Shown here: in pieces, positions 1 to 6,497 of the stretch | Numbering within the stretch: the first letter of the stretch is position 1 | Layout of the letters: each line of letters opens with the position of its first letter | Assembly (NCBI GenBank): GCA_002409975.1 | Contig: DHOO01000024.1 | Span: 63,391 to 79,219 of the forward strand | Direction: 5' to 3' | DNA: 15,829 nt | From: Firmicutes bacterium UBA5388 | Lineage (GTDB): Bacteria; Bacillota; UBA4882; UBA10575 | Position numbers and translations under genes: made by a program | The notes under the pieces: model-generated | Told to the model about the DNA's origin: nothing | Database searches by the model: none | Seen by the model: the letters and a program-made list of their open reading frames with translations, nothing else

Positions 1-41
1 CAGATATAATGACGAAGACCCTTTACCTCTGAAATTCTAGT

Positions 42-70
42 TTTACATTTAAAGTAAATAATGGTATGAT
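42..70 (+). promoter_or_regulatory. Candidate sigma-A promoter upstream of the coiled-coil ORF
   Basis: TTTACA at 42-47 and TATGAT at 65-70 are separated by 17 bases, and each hexamer matches the sigma-A consensus at five of six positions. Transcription would start near 77 and give a leader of about 165 bases before the small ORF. The leader has competing short pairings (GGGTT 106-110 or TTGGGTT 173-179 with AACCC at 137-141), but no T-tract follows them. The promoter call is by motif only. Confidence 0.45.
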
Positions 71-267
71 TAATATATTCAGTTTACTGATAATTTGATT
101 TAAAAGGGTTATTATTTTACAAGATTTGAAAGCTAGAACCCAAGTTAATTCCAGTAAAGTGAAGAGATTTTATTGGGTTTGGGCAAAGGCTGAATTTTAA
201 GTACGAATCTAATACGAAAAAAAGGGGTAAGGGAGGGTTATGAATAACAACCGAAAGATTTCAAGAG

Positions 268-543
268 TTGGTTCTTACCGAATTAAGAAATCTCAATAGT
301 GACATAGGTGGCGTGAAGGAAGGCCAAGTAAGGATCGAGGGAAGGCTGATAAAGCTTGAAGAAAGGCAAGATAGGCTTGAGAAGAAACTGGATGTTGTAT
401 ATGATCAAACAGTAAAATTGACTGAATTTTATGCGGATATTAACATGAAATTGGATAATGTAATTGAAGATAGTAAGTCTATTCATGAAATCCTTGGGGA
501 ACATGAGGTATCAACAAGGACTTTAAGAAGAAAGCCAGTGTGA
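268..543 (+). CDS. Small coiled-coil protein of unknown function
   Basis: This is a 91-residue charged protein with no membrane segment or signal peptide. Its middle (about residues 18-45) is a strongly heptad-like stretch with the core KLEERQDRLEKKLDVV, so a coiled coil is likely; the tail ends GEHEVSTRTLRRKPV. The general look (amphipathic coiled coil, basic end) recalls small uncharacterised Firmicutes proteins, but no function can be assigned. The annotated start is TTG at 268, which has no good SD. The open frame extends upstream to ATA at 244 (ITTERFQELVL...), and GGGAGGG at 231-237 sits at proper distance from that ATA. The only nearby ATG (240) is in another frame and stops after 19 codons. 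The start is therefore uncertain, or the beginning of the gene carries a one-base frameshift. A terminator follows, so it is a single-gene unit. Confidence 0.6.
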   Translation: MVLTELRNLNSDIGGVKEGQVRIEGRLIKLEERQDRLEKKLDVVYDQTVKLTEFYADINMKLDNVIEDSKSIHEILGEHEVSTRTLRRKPV

Positions 544-580
544 ATTTGAGGAGACCTCCATGTTGGTAGATATGTTATGT

Positions 581-633
581 CCTCGTTCTTTTTAGATATT
601 TCAGCTAATTTAAAAAGAACGAGGTCTTTTTTT
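581..633 (+). terminator. Rho-independent terminator after the coiled-coil ORF
   Basis: CCTCGTTCTTTTTA (581-594) pairs perfectly with TAAAAAGAACGAGG (611-624), a 14-bp stem with a 16-base loop. A run of seven T follows at 627-633. This ends the first unit and isolates it from the gntR gene. Confidence 0.85.
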
Positions 634-669
634 GTCTCTAACATGATGTCGAAGTCTTGGTTCAGGTTT

Positions 670-704
670 GTTTTTTAAATATTGTAATATTTATTTAAAA
701 AAAC
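670..704. repeat. AT-rich inverted repeat upstream of gntR
   Basis: TAAATATT (676-683) and AATATTTA (686-693) form a perfect palindrome around GT. The wider arms GTTTTTTAAAT (670-680) and ATTTAAAAAAAC (693-704) are also complementary apart from one extra A. The repeat lies just upstream of the likely gntR promoter. It could be a protein-binding site, an upstream AT-rich promoter element or a fold; which one cannot be told from sequence. Confidence 0.45.
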
Positions 705-742
705 AGCAGGAATTTGCTAACAAGCAGAGAATACATTACATA

Positions 743-756
743 CATTGTATACAATG
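743..756. promoter_or_regulatory. Perfect 14-bp palindrome, probable GntR/FCD operator
   Basis: CATTGTATACAATG is its own reverse complement. Its core TTGTATACAA is typical of sites bound by GntR-family regulators of the FCD branch. It overlaps TACAAT (750-755), a five-of-six match to a -10 hexamer, and ends 30 bases before the ATG of the regulator gene. Negative autoregulation by blocking RNA polymerase is the simplest reading. The match to the family site is from knowledge of the family; binding is inferred. Confidence 0.7.
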
Positions 757-785
757 GATGCATTAAAAAACAAAAGGTGATTACC

Positions 786-1436
786 ATGAATCTAACTGAA
801 CAAGTGTACAAGAAGATGCGCAAAGAGATCCTTAATGGTGAGTTAGAACCAGGGCTTAGACTTACCGAAATAAAATTGGCAGAGAGGTATCAGATTAGCC
901 GTACTCCGGTCCGGGAGGCCCTTGTTCGCTTGAAGAACGAAGGTCTGGTTTACTTTGAGCCTGGGAATGGATTGGTGGTCAGTGATACCTCCATCCGTGA
1001 TATGGAAGAACTAATGGGTATCCGAGCTGTCTTGGAAGAATACGCTTTGGATCAAGCCTTTGACAATGTGAACGAAGCTGATCTGTTACAATTGGAACTT
1101 TTTGTAAAACAGTCCAAATATTATCTTGGAGAGAATGATGTTAAGGCCATCTTCGAGAACAATACTAAATTTCACAATTATATTTTGGAAAAGAGCCTGA
1201 ATAAAAGGTTGCAAACAATTTTACGGAACCTGATGGACCCAATTTTGAGATTCCGGATTGCAACACTACATTACCCTGGAAATAGCGAAGGCTCGATCGA
1301 ACGGCATGAGCGGTTGATCCAAGCCTTAAAGAATAAAGATAGGAATTTGGCGAAACAGATTATCGTAGAAGATATTAATACTGGTAAAGAGATTTTAGAA
1401 AAGTTATTTAGCGATTACTCCCAATCGGAAAATTAA
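786..1436 (+). CDS. GntR-family transcriptional regulator, FCD (VanR/FadR-like) subfamily
   Basis: A 216-residue DNA-binding regulator. Residues 1-66 form the winged helix-turn-helix, with the recognition part SRTPVREALVRLKNEGL (38-54). Residues 72-205 are the all-helical FCD ligand-binding domain. The family usually binds a metal through an Asp and three His, and small carboxylic acids sit on that metal. Here the 'D..FH' motif reads N126-T-K-F-H130, the 'RH' His is present (H174), and the position of the last His appears to be D196. Metal or ligand binding may therefore be altered. The ATG at 786 is chosen because AAAGGTGA (773-780) is a good SD and because the palindromic operator at 743-756 would fall inside the coding part of the longer TTG-started frame (714). 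Its target is probably itself and perhaps the downstream tct cluster, by context only. Confidence 0.9.
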   Translation: MNLTEQVYKKMRKEILNGELEPGLRLTEIKLAERYQISRTPVREALVRLKNEGLVYFEPGNGLVVSDTSIRDMEELMGIRAVLEEYALDQAFDNVNEADLLQLELFVKQSKYYLGENDVKAIFENNTKFHNYILEKSLNKRLQTILRNLMDPILRFRIATLHYPGNSEGSIERHERLIQALKNKDRNLAKQIIVEDINTGKEILEKLFSDYSQSEN

Positions 1437-1461
1437 GCTGGAATATTTTTAAACGTTTTCC

Positions 1462-1481
1462 AATGATTTTGAATGATTTTG
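1462..1481 (+). repeat. Perfect tandem 10-bp repeat before the chemoreceptor gene
   Basis: AATGATTTTG occurs twice back to back (1462-1471, 1472-1481), one helical turn apart, and the second copy runs into TTGACT at 1479-1484. CAATGA at 1461-1466 also has an inverted partner TCATTG at 1491-1496. TTGACT could serve as a -35 hexamer, but the matching -10 (GATTCT, 1502-1507) is poor. The repeat may be a regulator site or chance in AT-rich DNA. Confidence 0.35.
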
Positions 1482-1525
1482 ACTGATCATTCATTGCTAT
1501 TGATTCTTGAATGGAGGTAAATAAA

Positions 1526-3196
1526 TTGTATGAGGTTAAAAAAAACTTCAAAATAGTTAAAGCCCTTGTTCATTGGAAAAGTTTAAAAATTTCGCAACAG
1601 GTATTTTGTACTTTTGTTTTGGCTGGACTGGGAGTCATTTCTTTATTTATTATCAACTATATTAATACTGTTTTATTATCGTCTTCTCATACTCAAATTC
1701 TTAAAGATCAAAACAGGCTGCAATATCTAATGAAATATAATTATGAAATTAAAAATATAGAAACTCATTCAACTTATATTCGTAGTAATTTAGAGGCAGG
1801 GCACACTCTCTCGTTATGGGAGGTTACCATGGTTGAAAGTTTCCCACAGTTGCTGGAAAGCGCTTCTGTTGGGGTGACTGCTTTAATTCAAGAAATAGTT
1901 CCTGATGAATATGAGCAATTCAATATGGATTTGAATGCGGTGTTAACCGTAAGTCGCGATGGGGCCAGTGCTTCCGACTTAAAAACTATTTCTAAAACTT
2001 ATTTTGCTGTTCTAAAACTAGTCGATACCAACCAAAAAGTGACCTCGATAATCCAAAAGCAAATTGAAGATAGAATCAAAGCTAATCACAATCTTAATAC
2101 TATATCTTTTTGGCTAACTCTGGTCTTAAATTTGACTATTCTAGCTGTTTTGGGATTTATTCTGGTCCCCATGCTACGGGAAATGAAAACGGTCTTTGCT
2201 CCATTACGACAAGCATCTAAAACTTCGTTGGAAGGCGCTACTGAAGCGCTTAATGCAACCTTGGGAATCAACCAAGCCATTAGTCAACTTCAGCTGGTGC
2301 TGTATAACATTGGTAACAGCATTAATGATGTCTCTTTAGGCGCCCAACATAGCGCTACTCAGTTGGATGTAATTAATCTCTCGGTAGCCCAAGCAAGTGA
2401 GCTTGTTGGCGAACTGGCTAAACAAGCGTCCAACATTTTAAACAGCTTAACCTTTCACCAACATAACCTGGAAGAGAAGGTTAATCAAGTAATAGCTTAT
2501 ACCGAAAACATCTCTACTTCGCTTGATATGATAACCCAAAATGCCGATTCAGCAGAGAAACTTTCAATACAGGTCGCTAATTTGGAAGAAGAAGTAACCG
2601 GAATTAACCTTCTTTTGATGCAAATGAATAAAATTACCGAACAGGTTAATTTATTAGCGTTAAATGCCAGTATTGAGGCGGCTCGCGCCGATAAGCGCGG
2701 CCAAGGTTTCGCGGTAATTGCTGAAAGAATTCAAAAACTTTCTGATGAAACATACAAATTTACCAATGAGATTAAGGAATCTGTTATCGGAATCGAACGG
2801 GAGAGCAAAGACGTCTCATTTTCGCTTAATGAAGTAATTTCTTCGGTACGTTGCTCGATCTCCGATGTCCAAGTGATAAACACGGAAATGGCCAGTTTAA
2901 TAGAGTTATTGCAGACTATTTATCATGCTAACTCAGAAATTATTAATGCCGCCAATCTACAAATGGTCGATACCCAGAAGATTCACACCAAGACGCTAGG
3001 AATCATGGAAGCGGTGGCAAATATCTCTTCCCAAACCGAGCAGGTCAGCGCTTCAATGCAGGAGTTAAATGCGAGCAGTTTCGGGATGAAGACTCAAATT
3101 AGTCAGATTAGTAATAAGGTAAATGAAACTCAAACAGTGGTTGAACGCCAGGCTAATCTGTCCCGCCTAGCCATGGAGACCGCCAACCGATTTTGA
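1526..3196 (+). CDS. Methyl-accepting chemotaxis protein (transmembrane chemoreceptor)
   Basis: A 556-residue receptor that would signal through CheW/CheA to the flagellar motor. There is a short cytoplasmic N-terminus, a membrane helix at about 26-48, an extracytoplasmic helical sensor domain of roughly 145 residues (about 50-193, four-helix-bundle size), a second membrane helix at about 194-217, and then a long helical cytoplasmic domain. The signalling tip is clear: NLLALNASIEAARADKRGQG (375-394) followed by FAVIAERIQKLS. No convincing HAMP domain is seen between the second membrane helix and the signalling helices, and no C-terminal CheR pentapeptide is visible. TTG at 1526 is preferred as start because GGAGGT (1513-1518) lies eight bases upstream. 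The in-frame ATG at 1511 overlaps that SD and has none of its own. It sits between the regulator and tctC, which suggests, by context, a receptor for the transported acid. Confidence 0.9.
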   Translation: MYEVKKNFKIVKALVHWKSLKISQQVFCTFVLAGLGVISLFIINYINTVLLSSSHTQILKDQNRLQYLMKYNYEIKNIETHSTYIRSNLEAGHTLSLWEVTMVESFPQLLESASVGVTALIQEIVPDEYEQFNMDLNAVLTVSRDGASASDLKTISKTYFAVLKLVDTNQKVTSIIQKQIEDRIKANHNLNTISFWLTLVLNLTILAVLGFILVPMLREMKTVFAPLRQASKTSLEGATEALNATLGINQAISQLQLVLYNIGNSINDVSLGAQHSATQLDVINLSVAQASELVGELAKQASNILNSLTFHQHNLEEKVNQVIAYTENISTSLDMITQNADSAEKLSIQVANLEEEVTGINLLLMQMNKITEQVNLLALNASIEAARADKRGQGFAVIAERIQKLSDETYKFTNEIKESVIGIERESKDVSFSLNEVISSVRCSISDVQVINTEMASLIELLQTIYHANSEIINAANLQMVDTQKIHTKTLGIMEAVANISSQTEQVSASMQELNASSFGMKTQISQISNKVNETQTVVERQANLSRLAMETANRF

Positions 3197-3220
3197 TATC
3201 TGCTCTTTATTTAATACACA

Positions 3221-3367
3221 TTGGAGGATATCAGTCTTAACAAGGGAGAGAGTGAACGTCACGATTGTTTAGTCTTGGAAGCGGTGAATGATCTGTTAGG
3301 TATTACGGACATAGTGCTCATTGCCGGATTTCAGCTGCACGAGCTATGTCCCAACTTAAGCTTTTAA
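3221..3367 (+). other. Short open stretch (48 codons) of doubtful coding status
   Basis: The 241-bp gap between the chemoreceptor and the ATG at 3438 holds an open frame from TTG 3221 to TAA 3365-3367. It reads as plausible protein (for example LEAVNDLLGITDIVLIAGFQ), but no SD precedes the TTG and I do not recognise the sequence. It overlaps an imperfect hairpin: GGACATAG (3307-3314) with CTATGTCC (3344-3351), plus CTC/GAG inside. It may be a decayed gene fragment, a tiny gene or a structured leader. Confidence 0.25.
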
Positions 3368-3377
3368 AGAGGTGGCA

Positions 3378-3405
3378 ATTGTTGATTTAATAATAAGTCA
3401 ACAAT
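3378..3405. promoter_or_regulatory. Inverted repeat in the tctC promoter/leader region
   Basis: ATTGTTGATTTA (3378-3389) pairs with TAAGTCAACAAT (3394-3405), twelve pairs with one G-T, around a four-base centre. It ends 26 bases before the tctC SD. There is no T-tract, so it is more likely an operator or an RNA hairpin than a terminator. It differs from the TTGTATACAA palindrome before gntR, although both arms share the ATTGT start. Confidence 0.5.
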
Positions 3406-3443
3406 AAACACAAATAAAATAGAAATAATTAGGAGGAATGAAA

Positions 3444-4424
3444 GTGAAGAGATTCTTGGGATTTCTATTAGTGGGGATTATGACTGTAAGTTTGTTTGGG
3501 GGCTATGTCCAGTCGGCTTCAAAATGGGCGCCGGAGCGGGAGATTGAATTTGTGGTCCCGTCATCTCCGGGTGGTGGGAGTGATCTTAATGCCAGGACGA
3601 TTGCAGATCTTGCGCAGAAAAACAAGTTCTCCCCCTATGCCTTGATGGTTGTCAATAAACCGGGCGGTTCAGGAGCAGTTTCTTTTGCTTATATGAATAC
3701 TAAGAAGGGGGATTCCCATACGCTGATGGTGCTCCACTCCGGACAGGCGATTGGGTCTTATGTTAACAACTGGAATGTTAAAGTGTCAGATCTGACCTAT
3801 ATTGGAACGGTAGCCTTTGATGAATTAACGCTTGGCGTTAAAAAAGACGGAAAGTATAAGGATATTAAAAGTTTGCTTGCAGCGGTCAAAAGACAGCCCC
3901 GCAGCATTAAGATTGGGGGTTCGCAACGGGGCAACAGTGATCACCTGTCCTTTGAATTAATTAATAAATATACTGGTTCGGAATTTACCTATGTAATGTT
4001 TAACAGCTCCGGCGAAGTAATGTCCGCTCTGCTTGGAGGCCATGTCGATGTGGGTATCTTTAACCCGATGGAATGTATCGGTCAAGTCGCAGCCGGGGAG
4101 GTCATTCCGATTGTGACCTTTGCTAAAAACAGATTAACCGGTCTGTTTAAGGATGCTCCCACCTTTGCGGAGATAGGATACGAAGAGATTCAAGTTACTG
4201 AAGTCAGAGCGATTGCAGGTCCGCCCAATATGCCCGCTGCAGCGGTGGAGTTTTACGAAGATATGCTGAGGAAGATTACTGAAACTGACGAGTGGAAGCA
4301 GAACTACATTGAGAAAAACTTATTGGTCAACAACTACTTGAATGCCGCTGATACTAAGGAATATCATGAGAAGATGATCGATGTGAATATTAAAACATTC
4401 AAAGAAGTTGGTTACCTGAAATAA
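3444..4424 (+). CDS. tctC: Tripartite tricarboxylate transporter substrate-binding protein, TctC family
   Basis: A 326-residue periplasmic-type binding protein that would capture a small carboxylate and pass it to the TctAB membrane complex. It has a Sec signal peptide (MKRF, then a hydrophobic stretch to about 19, likely cleaved near residue 24-25). Family loops follow: SPGGGSD (41-47), NKPGGSG (71-77) and LLGGHVDVG (196-204). No cysteine lies in the signal-peptide region, so it is not a lipoprotein. GTG at 3444 is chosen because AGGAGG (3431-3436) is seven bases away; the ATG at 3438 is only one base from it. It heads the tctC-tctB-tctA-pdxA-like run, which probably forms one operon. The ligand cannot be read from the sequence: the family covers citrate, other di- and tricarboxylates and aromatic acids. 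Confidence 0.92.
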   Translation: MKRFLGFLLVGIMTVSLFGGYVQSASKWAPEREIEFVVPSSPGGGSDLNARTIADLAQKNKFSPYALMVVNKPGGSGAVSFAYMNTKKGDSHTLMVLHSGQAIGSYVNNWNVKVSDLTYIGTVAFDELTLGVKKDGKYKDIKSLLAAVKRQPRSIKIGGSQRGNSDHLSFELINKYTGSEFTYVMFNSSGEVMSALLGGHVDVGIFNPMECIGQVAAGEVIPIVTFAKNRLTGLFKDAPTFAEIGYEEIQVTEVRAIAGPPNMPAAAVEFYEDMLRKITETDEWKQNYIEKNLLVNNYLNAADTKEYHEKMIDVNIKTFKEVGYLK

Positions 4425-4451
4425 AGGGATCTTGAGAAGAGAGGGATTAAT

Positions 4452-4877
4452 TTGAAAAAAGTGGTACCGATTTTAGCGATCATGACCGGGCTTTACTGGG
4501 TGATCAAAGGATATGCGTACGGCTTCTGGGTCCGAAACGGGCCGGGAGGAGGGTTTCTTCCAATCGTAGCTGGTCTGATGGCGATAGTATTCAGTCTGGC
4601 GGTTCTGTGGAAAGATCGAAAGGAGAAAACACCCAGTGATTTTTCTTGGCTGGCTTTTCTTCCGGCGGCAGCCTTACTCGGCATGGTCTTCTTCTCATAT
4701 CTGGTTGGCATCCTCATCTCGATGGCTGTTTATATCTTTTTGTGGCTTAAGTTAATTGAAAAGCGGAAGCTCTCCAGTTCACTGGCGATTAGTTTCGGAA
4801 CGGTAGGAGTAATCTATGGTCTATTTGTTGTCTGGCTGAAGGTCCCGTTACCGAAAGGGCTTCTTGGACTCTTATAG
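4452..4877 (+). CDS. tctB: Tripartite tricarboxylate transporter small membrane subunit, TctB family
   Basis: A 141-residue integral membrane protein with about four hydrophobic segments (near 5-23, 34-53, 66-100 as a pair, and 112-130). It carries the family-typical early GPGGGFLP (30-37) and the closing VPLPKG (131-136). TctB is the poorly conserved small partner of TctA in this secondary, ion-coupled transporter. It starts at TTG 4452 with a purine-rich SD (GAGAGGGA) a few bases upstream. It lies 27 bases after tctC and just before tctA, the standard family order. Assignment rests on position, size and topology plus these short motifs. Confidence 0.88.
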   Translation: MKKVVPILAIMTGLYWVIKGYAYGFWVRNGPGGGFLPIVAGLMAIVFSLAVLWKDRKEKTPSDFSWLAFLPAAALLGMVFFSYLVGILISMAVYIFLWLKLIEKRKLSSSLAISFGTVGVIYGLFVVWLKVPLPKGLLGLL

Positions 4878-4914
4878 GCGACAAATATAAAAATTGATGA
4901 AAGCGAGTGCGATC

Positions 4915-6438
4915 ATGGAAAATCTGCAACTATTATGGATGGGATTAGAAACAGCTTGCAGCCTACCAAATCTAATCTCGGCAATTTTTGGAGCCATCAT
5001 TGGGCTGGTTGTTGGAGCAATGCCGGGGATCGGGTCCCTCTCGGGAGTAGCTTTGCTACTCCCTCTCACCTTCAAAATGAACCCGACCACGGCTATCATC
5101 GGGCTGGCCGCTCTGTATTACTCCAACATGTATGGCGGCTCTTTTAGCGCGATTCTTTTGAATATCCCTGGTGACTCACCGGCGGTGATGACTGCGCTTG
5201 ACGGATATCCTCTGGCCAGATCGGGCAGAGCAGGGGCGGCGTTGTCGACCGCAATATGTTCCTCCTTTATTGGCGGAACGATTGGCATTATCATTCTAAC
5301 CATTTCAGGTCCAATTTTAGCTAAATGGGGGTTGGCCTTCGGCCCGGCTGAACTGACCTTACTTATTCTCTTTGCGATGACCTCGATTGGCTGGCTGTTG
5401 GGAGAAAACCCAAGCGCCGGTTTAGTCGCTACTGCTATCGGGGTTATGCTGGCGACGATTGGCGTCGATCGCTGTCTGGGGCAGGAGCGTTTTAGTTTTG
5501 GCAGTGTCAATCTTTTCAGCGGAGTTTCTTTTATACCTTTAGTGATTGGGATGTTTGGTTTCAGTCAGGTGATCGACATGGTCGTCAACAGGATTACCTA
5601 TTCCAACACTGAAATACAGAAGGTTACCCTTAAGCAGAGCATGCTGAAAGGAAAGGAGTTAAAGGGCATCACTCCTACCGCAATCAGGACCGGATTAATT
5701 GGGACAATTGTCGGCGTGATGCCGGGAGCGGGCGCAACGGCAGCTTCTTTTATTTCCTATATTATGGAAAAGCGGATCAACAAAAACCGGGAGCAAATTG
5801 GAAAAGGCGCCCTAGAAGGTGTGGCCGCGGCGGAAGCCGCCAATAATGCGGCGGCGGCAGGAGCTTTCGCGCCCCTTTTAACCTTGGGTATTCCCGGCGG
5901 CGGCACAACCGCGGTGCTGTTAGGGGGACTGATGATGTGGGGTCTGCGGCCGGGGCCGTTACTCTTTAAGGAAAATCCTGATTTTGTCTGGGGCTTGATT
6001 AGCTCTATGTATATTGGGAACATTATTTGTTTGCTGATCTCCTTTGCCTGTATCCCGTTGATGATGAAAGTGGTAAAGGTGCCTAGTGCAGTAATGGTTC
6101 CCGTTATTTCGGTGGTTTGTGTTATCGGGACCTATACTGTTAATAACAACATGTTTGATGTCTATCTAATGATTGTTATGGGTATCCTGGCCTATTTCAT
6201 GAAGATTGCCAAAATTCCCGCCGCGCCCTTGTTGTTGGCTTTTGTACTTACCCCGATGTTTGAAAGTTACGTTAGACAGGCTTTTGATATCTCGGACGGT
6301 AGCTTTGGTATCTTTGTAGGAAGCAATATTTCAAAAACGTTGCTGGCCTTAACTGTGCTCTTCTGCTTGGCGCCGGTAGTGATGGGGTTTATCAAAAAGG
6401 AGAAGACGAGTGTTGACTCAGCTGCCATAGAAAATTAG
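4915..6438 (+). CDS. tctA: Tripartite tricarboxylate transporter large membrane subunit, TctA family
   Basis: A roughly 507-residue polytopic permease that carries out the transport step. Both halves of the internally repeated TctA fold are recognisable: MPGIGSLSG (36-44) in the first and MPGAGATAAS (269-278) in the second. YYSNMYGGSFSAILLNIPGD (68-87) and EAANNAAAAGAFAP (307-320), followed by GIPGGGTTAVLLGG (325-338), are also hallmarks. The start is uncertain. ATG 4915 gives MENLQLLWMG, the usual family N-terminus, after the weak SD-like GAAAGCGAG. ATG 4897 or TTG 4894 would add six or seven residues, and no SD is seen for them. The gene follows tctB by 37 bases and the hydrophobic pattern is intact to the end, so the transporter looks complete. 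Confidence 0.93.
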   Translation: MENLQLLWMGLETACSLPNLISAIFGAIIGLVVGAMPGIGSLSGVALLLPLTFKMNPTTAIIGLAALYYSNMYGGSFSAILLNIPGDSPAVMTALDGYPLARSGRAGAALSTAICSSFIGGTIGIIILTISGPILAKWGLAFGPAELTLLILFAMTSIGWLLGENPSAGLVATAIGVMLATIGVDRCLGQERFSFGSVNLFSGVSFIPLVIGMFGFSQVIDMVVNRITYSNTEIQKVTLKQSMLKGKELKGITPTAIRTGLIGTIVGVMPGAGATAASFISYIMEKRINKNREQIGKGALEGVAAAEAANNAAAAGAFAPLLTLGIPGGGTTAVLLGGLMMWGLRPGPLLFKENPDFVWGLISSMYIGNIICLLISFACIPLMMKVVKVPSAVMVPVISVVCVIGTYTVNNNMFDVYLMIVMGILAYFMKIAKIPAAPLLLAFVLTPMFESYVRQAFDISDGSFGIFVGSNISKTLLALTVLFCLAPVVMGFIKKEKTSVDSAAIEN

Positions 6439-6497
6439 CAACTTTTTCCAGAATTTTGTTACTTCAAATCTAATTATTAGAAAGAGGAAAGAACAAT

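Noticed and set aside
106..179. Attenuator in the leader of the small coiled-coil gene
   Set aside because: The competing pairs (106-110 or 173-179 with 137-143) are only 5-7 bp, and no T-tract or sequestered SD follows, so a switch cannot be supported.
714..785. Upstream TTG 714 start of the GntR regulator
   Set aside because: It would place the operator palindrome and promoter inside the gene and add 24 residues not expected before the winged helix; ATG 786 has a good SD.
1511..1525. ATG 1511 as the chemoreceptor start
   Set aside because: The ATG forms part of the ATGGAGGT ribosome-binding stretch that properly serves TTG 1526, and it has no SD of its own.
5118..5510. 130-codon open frame on the minus strand inside tctA
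   Set aside because: It is antisense to a strongly conserved transporter gene, has Pro/Ser/Ala-rich low-complexity content typical of antisense frames, and shows no SD or known motif.
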